Shown here in pieces: positions 58,901-61,421 of a stretch of DNA of 61,421 nucleotides; position 1 is the first letter of the stretch, and each line of letters starts with the position of its first letter. Both the position numbers and the translations under genes were made by a program. Below the pieces are notes generated by a model. That model saw only the letters and a list, made by a program, of their open reading frames with translations, was not told the DNA's origin and did no database searches. This DNA comes from an uncultured Planctomycetaceae bacterium (GTDB taxonomy: Bacteria > Planctomycetota > Planctomycetia > Planctomycetales > Planctomycetaceae): assembly GCA_903858815.1 (NCBI GenBank), contig CAIOKE010000296.1, positions 1-61,421 of the forward strand, written 5' to 3'.

Positions 58901-59013
58901 CCCCCGGCATTCCGCCCCACGACGGCCGCATCATCGCACTGTGCCTGCACCCGGACGGACACCTCGCCTCCGCCGACACCACCGGCCGCCTGACCCTCTG
59001 GCCTCCCCGCTGA
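52954..59013 (+). CDS. Ser/Thr protein kinase with membrane helix, coiled coil and WD40 repeats
   Basis: A 2,019-residue signalling protein. A disordered N-terminus is followed by a Hanks-type kinase: glycine loop AQGGMGIVY (184-192), catalytic lysine K206, helix-C E225, NRD (296-298, instead of HRD) with D298, N303, DWG (316-318, instead of DFG) and APE (347-349). One membrane helix lies near 548-570, then a long Ala/Gln/Glu coiled coil (570-770). The remaining 1,200 residues, probably extracytoplasmic, are WD40-like propeller repeats (LLTAGYDGTVRSWTIE, LLTGGVDARINTWLLP). It starts 41 bp after the giant gene on the same strand, so the two may be co-transcribed. It could sense or regulate the fibre; this is inference. 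Confidence 0.92.
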   Translation: MAGQDQNQPLNQRPFEPDELSTNPTPFSDADALATEQGSGGSGNQPLEIQLDPLATIRESQAPALFSDADATIASAPDDDARLSSTAPPPRSPSPADDAATLVLAADQQLRSETATEVASQPGNGTDGPSRSTWNLRIHSHNVEGQLSGIVNRTNDAALQASPVAAAIAQSASAPEYQILGMLAQGGMGIVYRARQTSLNREMAIKTLKPGQDDPVAAQEMFVSEAVITANLVHPNIVPVHDLGRNAEGKLFYSMKQVSGRDWRKAMPELSREENLDILLKVCDAVAYAHSQGVINRDLKPENVFVGSYGEVIVLDWGLAVVNDRFSRRDSVLISTRGCAGTLAYAAPELFDHDTRRICPQTDVYLLGAILFEILEGFPPHILKSFSQLAGPRQRRDAVFAAVRNNQIEQDVRNSGELMQIALQAMATSPSERFPSVEELQKAIRQYRTTGRAEELLAEVRSSTEKTTSYDQYQQSVALFTEALRLWPSDQRAIAGDRAARRGFAELALRRSDFDLGLEVVADRSESELQALATQLKAGRRRRTIIRTTWLVSSGLAMLLLGLTLIFQLDLQSARRELASANDDIKRADAKRETAEKEAKAAEALVAEAESRKQAADAAAKQAVAGQQAAESARQQAEQDKQTAQKAERDANDARKQAVMLADAANLARKSADEAAAAAMLSQRKAVQELTKANEDKQRVIAESEAITKQARADVAAAEAEVRNQQSLADRVALDSLIQQLEAQQDLREWQALIPLATKALQELEARAAAGRPNPWFTDAVRNSIREKLQQATRQANAPASSARLEFPERTTLAALSDDGLTLVRILRQADQPTAPRLLEFRNTAAPNAPDMADQRLPFNEQSSVDRLLVSKHGAHVAVLLKTGKVLIFSRNQQQQYQQRAEVPLTIAGRPFRTAFLTFSGNEQRLYLAASDRTTSLQILDLTTAQTQPLLQDVALFADPAVDHRCTHFAVSPDEQFLLHYSAEGRDRFIRAFPLVTGTTPGSLQPDSRPEAVTRMNIGQLRIRQPAGDGAGQFLPETLLTLQLTPDGSALILGLNSRSDRRAWAWLPRATAANETEFPFAVGRDDALLESFASADDQLPAFLKVSLDGRRIVAGHLRRRDNLEVWTVQNGRIQSASEFQLHQYEGGGRVSAIVSGQSEAVVDAAFTDGTAGLLTSVDSRAVTHWNLPGYGDFVRERQQLVDEFRRLKKPAAPPAKGNAGPRLPAAGIATPVSLAFEDSEVSTSAVLQDEFRPKFLQRWTSVYSLQFNPVNGRLLVGADDLAAHLLDSNGKPVLSVSSRPDPLREQLTAGTGTQSGGYLTEGHNSNIVATRFLPDGSLLTAENLGVICVWDAQPDADGMGQEKCRLLTGSGGGGFAVSPDGRFVVAGGAELKDPAQPDSGLSARVLVWQSSDFDKSAAPAAFRQLQIEAGSANPEASSVQISSVAVSPAGTLVAAGCRNGQILLWSLQDSTLLDLQRSHREDQITAVCFLNDSTLLTAGYDGTVRSWTIENGQLAAAAILVRGSQILSLEATADGRRFAIIDLQPDAPRGAESATVANSEGTAAQQSAVEQTVAARLRISLHSSDGALQLLLQDRLLAETDSALPLQTALSWSLDGERLLLLQSGRLTVFGGPQWQPLQALQIASEQRVPVRAAIRGGAGQPLQIATVGGREAILWDLQSGQALTRFRSHSSGRLTASQSSDQNVVLTVSDALRMFDVREGSETRGRTLLRVASTDLHQTPLSDARFSPAHGDLRFLSCDQAGELGLWQYREGVLPQLLQRIPAGEQSVPTWAADSGIVNFVSQVAWRPDGQGFAGLQRGVLHCWSIGQQQSNVAGTDPLTALTLPLPAGLDCRFNDLTWSVDGTTLAAGGVAFREADAVLFSAACVWRVTADGARLVAVLQDDPEHERIPATGSGEQPGGITAIALDAAGGRLLTGGVDARINTWLLPPLDVPRDTNTDPDAATADTRLEQLKIWWGVQLEAPGIPPHDGRIIALCLHPDGHLASADTTGRLTLWPPR

Positions 59014-59502
59014 CGCAGCAGCCCCCCCACAACTCCGCCCAAGCGCACACCCCAGGCGAGCCGACTACGGAAGTGCCCGGATGTGCCCCCCAACCAACAC
59101 GCCCAAACACACCCGTCATTCACACCGCACACTCAACGAATTCAACCCTCGTGACCTTCCAACGAGTATCCTTCCCAGACTTCGTCCACCAGCACTTCGT
59201 CGCTGAACTCCACGCGCTGCACCCATCACTTTTCTCACTCCCAGGTGCATCACGGGTAAATACCGGGTACTGCATTTTTCCTGAACCCCCTGCCGTCCGG
59301 ACACCTTGCCCTGACCTCGATGCCCGTCAGAGCCAGTCAGGCATTCACCTTCCAGATCCTGAGTTAACGCAAACCAGATAATCCACGACTCCGCCCGCTT
59401 GCCCCACACCGTTGCAGTATTCTCAACGGAAACAAATCAGTATGCTCGGCAGCCACGTCAGCAGAGTCCCGTCGAACAACAGAAAACCAAACAGGAACAC
59501 CG
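59014..59502. other. Gene-free stretch
   Basis: These 489 bp between the kinase gene and the next gene contain no credible gene. CCGTTG (59409-59414) and CAACGG (59424-59429) form a perfect 6-bp inverted repeat 74 bp before the downstream start codon and could be an operator. No terminator is seen after the kinase gene. Confidence 0.5.
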
Positions 59503-60228
59503 ATGATTGATGTCAATGCGATTGCCGCCAAAGAGGGCGTATCACCTGCGGATATCGAGATTATCAGCGTAACGGAACAACAGGTTTCAGAAACACAAGT
59601 TGTCAAAACAATCACCTACAGACTGACTCGCCGTGGATTGTTCACACTGGCCAATCGATTTCTCGTGAAAAATCAGGTGACAGACGGTCGAGCGATCCAG
59701 CAATTCTATGTGCATATGACCGCTAACGCTCAACCGGAAGCAACCGCTCACGAGCTGTTCAGTGATAAACTGCAGTCGGGCTTCGTGGATGCCCTCGAAC
59801 AGGTCAGGAACTCCGGAATCCCGCTGCAGCCCCCTGCATGGTTTTCAGACATTGCGTGGTCCAAACCGATTGCAGTGCAGGATATTCCCCTTCTGTCACC
59901 ATCTCTGTTCTGCAGCGGCGCCTATATCTTCCTGATTGACTTCAAGGAGGAGCTGGAGGTGATCAATTTTGTCCCGCAGTGGAATATCGTCTGGGCCAGC
60001 ACAAGCAGATCATTGCGCAAAGACGTCCGCCGTATCCGTAGTATTGTCAGAAATCGAACAACTGCAGTCACAGCATCTGAAGTGGCTTTACACGAAACGT
60101 TTAAACATTTGGCAACCAGCGACAGGAAACTGCTGGTTCAATGGGCCTGCTGCCCGATTGATCCGCAGTTGGACAACCGGTTGATCGAGTACCTGTCCCC
60201 GATCCTGCAGCGAAATCAAAGCACCTGA
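59503..60228 (+). CDS. Unrecognised soluble protein next to the CRISPR leader
   Basis: A 241-residue protein without signal peptide or membrane helix; I do not recognise a family. It begins with an MIDVNAIAAKEGVSPADIEI segment, has a central beta-rich part (VVKTITYRLTRRGLFTLANR, AIQQFYVHMT, AYIFLIDFKEELEVINFVPQ), and ends in a helical region with two basic patches (SLRKDVRRIRSIVRNRT, HLATSDRKLLVQW). A cas gene is not indicated by any motif I can see. It sits alone on the + strand about 0.8 kb upstream of the CRISPR array; this may be coincidence. The ATG at 59503 follows an AT-rich stretch with no clear Shine-Dalgarno sequence. Confidence 0.6.
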   Translation: MIDVNAIAAKEGVSPADIEIISVTEQQVSETQVVKTITYRLTRRGLFTLANRFLVKNQVTDGRAIQQFYVHMTANAQPEATAHELFSDKLQSGFVDALEQVRNSGIPLQPPAWFSDIAWSKPIAVQDIPLLSPSLFCSGAYIFLIDFKEELEVINFVPQWNIVWASTSRSLRKDVRRIRSIVRNRTTAVTASEVALHETFKHLATSDRKLLVQWACCPIDPQLDNRLIEYLSPILQRNQST

Positions 60229-60297
60229 ACAACACATTTCTGGATTGACAGCCCCCAGTTGTGGACCTGGAAACCCAATCTGAACCTGAAGTTATAA

Positions 60298-60338
60298 CCA
60301 CTGACCACTGACCACTGACCACTGATCACTGAAAACTG
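60298..60338. repeat. GACCACT-type heptamer array
   Basis: In-phase units GACCACT (three), GATCACT and GAAAACT, with a partial unit before and after. It is the same family as the array at 84-146, some 60 kb away. Confidence 0.8.
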
Positions 60339-60967
60339 CCCAGTGACTGCCTTGCAGTTTGATATTTGCTGGCGTCGCTTCGCGACTGAGCAATCGCGTT
60401 CGTCGCGCTGCACTGCGAACTGACACCTGCAGCCGAATGCTGCCACAGCTCCGCCACTGCAGGCAAACACCTCCAGCCTGTACATCCGCGGTCGTATGCA
60501 CATCGCCAGCCGTCGCCAACCATCAGCACCCGAACGGTAAATATCACAGTTCCACCTTCAGTGTCCTACCGTGGCACGAAAACACACCAACACTTCGGAC
60601 GCCACAACCACAACGCACGCCTCGTGCTGCGGTCAAGCCTCAAAAATCGCTCCTTCCACAACCCCCAAAAATCGTCCCCGATTTTTCACCACGGCCGGGC
60701 GTTGCTCGAGTACAATATTGGCAGACGCAGGTGCAGCTGCCCGGGTGGGTGGAGGCCTGCGATTGGGTGCTCAAATGTGGTGGGGATCGGGGACCGTGAT
60801 CGTCGGCCATGTGACCGGACAGCGGAAAACGAACCTCACTTAAAACCACGGGACCACGCAAAACCCAACCCGCGGACTCGTCCGCTGGCCACATTTTGCA
60901 AGTGCCCCGGTTGGGGTGGGGGAACTTCTATGCAGCCCGTTCCAGACCATTTCTCTGTAACAATCGC

Positions 60968-60996
60968 TTGCCAAACGACTTACCGCAAATTAGCAT
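60968..60996 (+). promoter_or_regulatory. Candidate promoter in the CRISPR leader
   Basis: TTGCCA (60968-60973) and TAGCAT (60991-60996) match the -35 and -10 consensus at 5 and 4 of 6 positions, with a 17-bp spacer. Transcription would start just before the first repeat at 61018 and run into the array in the direction expected from the ATTGAAAC repeat end. Confidence 0.4.
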
Positions 60997-61017
60997 GCTC
61001 GCGTGACGAAACCAGGG

Positions 61018-61421
61018 GTCACAAAATGAGGGGCTTCGGCCCCAATTGAAACGTTCATGCCGAGCAGGTTCTGCACGAGGGTCGCCTGACGTCACAAAAT
61101 GAGGGGCTTCGGCCCCAATTGAAACTTCGACTCCTTCACCACCACCGGCTGCACCTTGACTTCCGTGTCACAAAATGAGGGGCTTCGGCCCCAATTGAAA
61201 CCCTGGACACAGCTGCGAATCTGCTGCCACCGTGTCAATTAGTCACAAAATGAGGGGCTTCGGCCCCAATTGAAACCGCGTCGTCGGCCATGGCGAAACC
61301 GCAGGTGGCGAGCAGCAGTCACAAAATGAGGGGCTTCGGCCCCAATTGAAACTGATGAACTCGACAGGATCTACCCCCTGCCACAAGTCACAAAATGAGG
61401 GGCTTCGGCCCCAATTGAAAC
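61018..61421 (+). CRISPR. CRISPR array, six repeats visible, continues beyond the window
   Basis: Six identical 35-bp repeats start at 61018, 61091, 61167, 61242, 61318 and 61387. Each begins GTCACAAAATGA, has the hairpin GGGGC-TTCG-GCCCC in the middle and ends AATTGAAAC. The last repeat ends exactly at the window edge. The five spacers are 38, 41, 40, 41 and 34 bp and share no sequence. The ATTGAAAC end is the 8-nt crRNA handle typical of several type I and type III systems, so I infer + strand transcription, with the leader on the left. No degenerate repeat is present at this end, which fits a leader-proximal end. No cas gene is in the window, so the subtype cannot be fixed. Confidence 0.97.

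Larger units (their letters stand above)
60229..61017. other. Gene-free stretch leading into the CRISPR array
   Basis: No convincing gene is present; the longest frames run through repeats or into the array. It contains a heptamer array at 60298-60338, a mostly unstructured C-rich part, and at its end the probable CRISPR leader (about 60900-61017), whose last 70 bp are less GC-rich. Confidence 0.55.

Noticed and set aside
60561-61049. 162-codon frame running into the CRISPR array
   Set aside because: No domain or start signal, and its end lies within the first CRISPR repeat.

Overview
The window looks like a chromosomal segment of a planctomycete (Planctomycetales-like; I would not name a genus). 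Reasons: two prepilin-type DUF1559 proteins, each followed by a small lipoprotein; a PSCyt1/DUF1549/DUF1553 plus DUF1501 operon; PQQ-propeller, M14-peptidase and CBM9-amidohydrolase secreted proteins; a Ser/Thr kinase fused to WD40 repeats; and a 4,368-residue secreted repeat protein with an LExR-type N-terminal motif. The + strand is C-rich over roughly the first 36 kb whichever strand is coding, which creates many long but spurious antisense reading frames.

Layout. 0-12 kb: DUF1559, lipoprotein and CDP-alcohol phosphotransferase (- strand); an ArsR regulator, COG0523 GTPase and X-Pro-peptidase-like hydrolase (+); a parallel beta-helix protein (+); a putative HExxH protein (-); a second lipoprotein/DUF1559 pair (-); then tRNA-Arg(CCG) with its terminator. 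12-16 kb: a PQQ-propeller/M14 carboxypeptidase operon (-) and an isolated DUF4430-like gene (+) with its own terminator. 16-21 kb is a decay zone. A DUF1501 gene, itself frameshifted, is split by a segment of about 2.9 kb carrying two sialidase-like genes with opposite GC skew, tRNA-3'-end-like fragments and a terminator. The C-terminal remnant of a CehA/McbA-type metallohydrolase lies beside it. 21-30 kb: an EF-hand protein, amidohydrolase-CBM9, a dihydroorotate dehydrogenase-like protein, the cytochrome/DUF1501 pair and a complete myo-inositol oxygenase. 30-31 kb is gene-free and repeat-rich.

31-59 kb is one large functional neighbourhood. A TolC-type outer-membrane channel gene is divergent from a three-gene operon: a GAF-domain HlyD adaptor, a second HlyD adaptor, and a PqqD-like/M50-protease/lipoyl membrane protein. 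Next come a small secreted protein, the 13.1-kb giant gene and a 2,019-residue kinase-WD40 gene. I read this as an export machine without an ABC ATPase lying next to its likely giant substrate and a signalling kinase; the substrate link is inference. 59-61.4 kb: an unrecognised gene, then a leader and the first six repeats of a CRISPR array that runs off the window, with no cas gene in view.

Repeats are a second theme: tandem heptamer arrays of several different sequences, two families of small hairpin (REP-like) elements, a long-armed inverted repeat near 30.2 kb and a 9-bp period array next to the tRNA.
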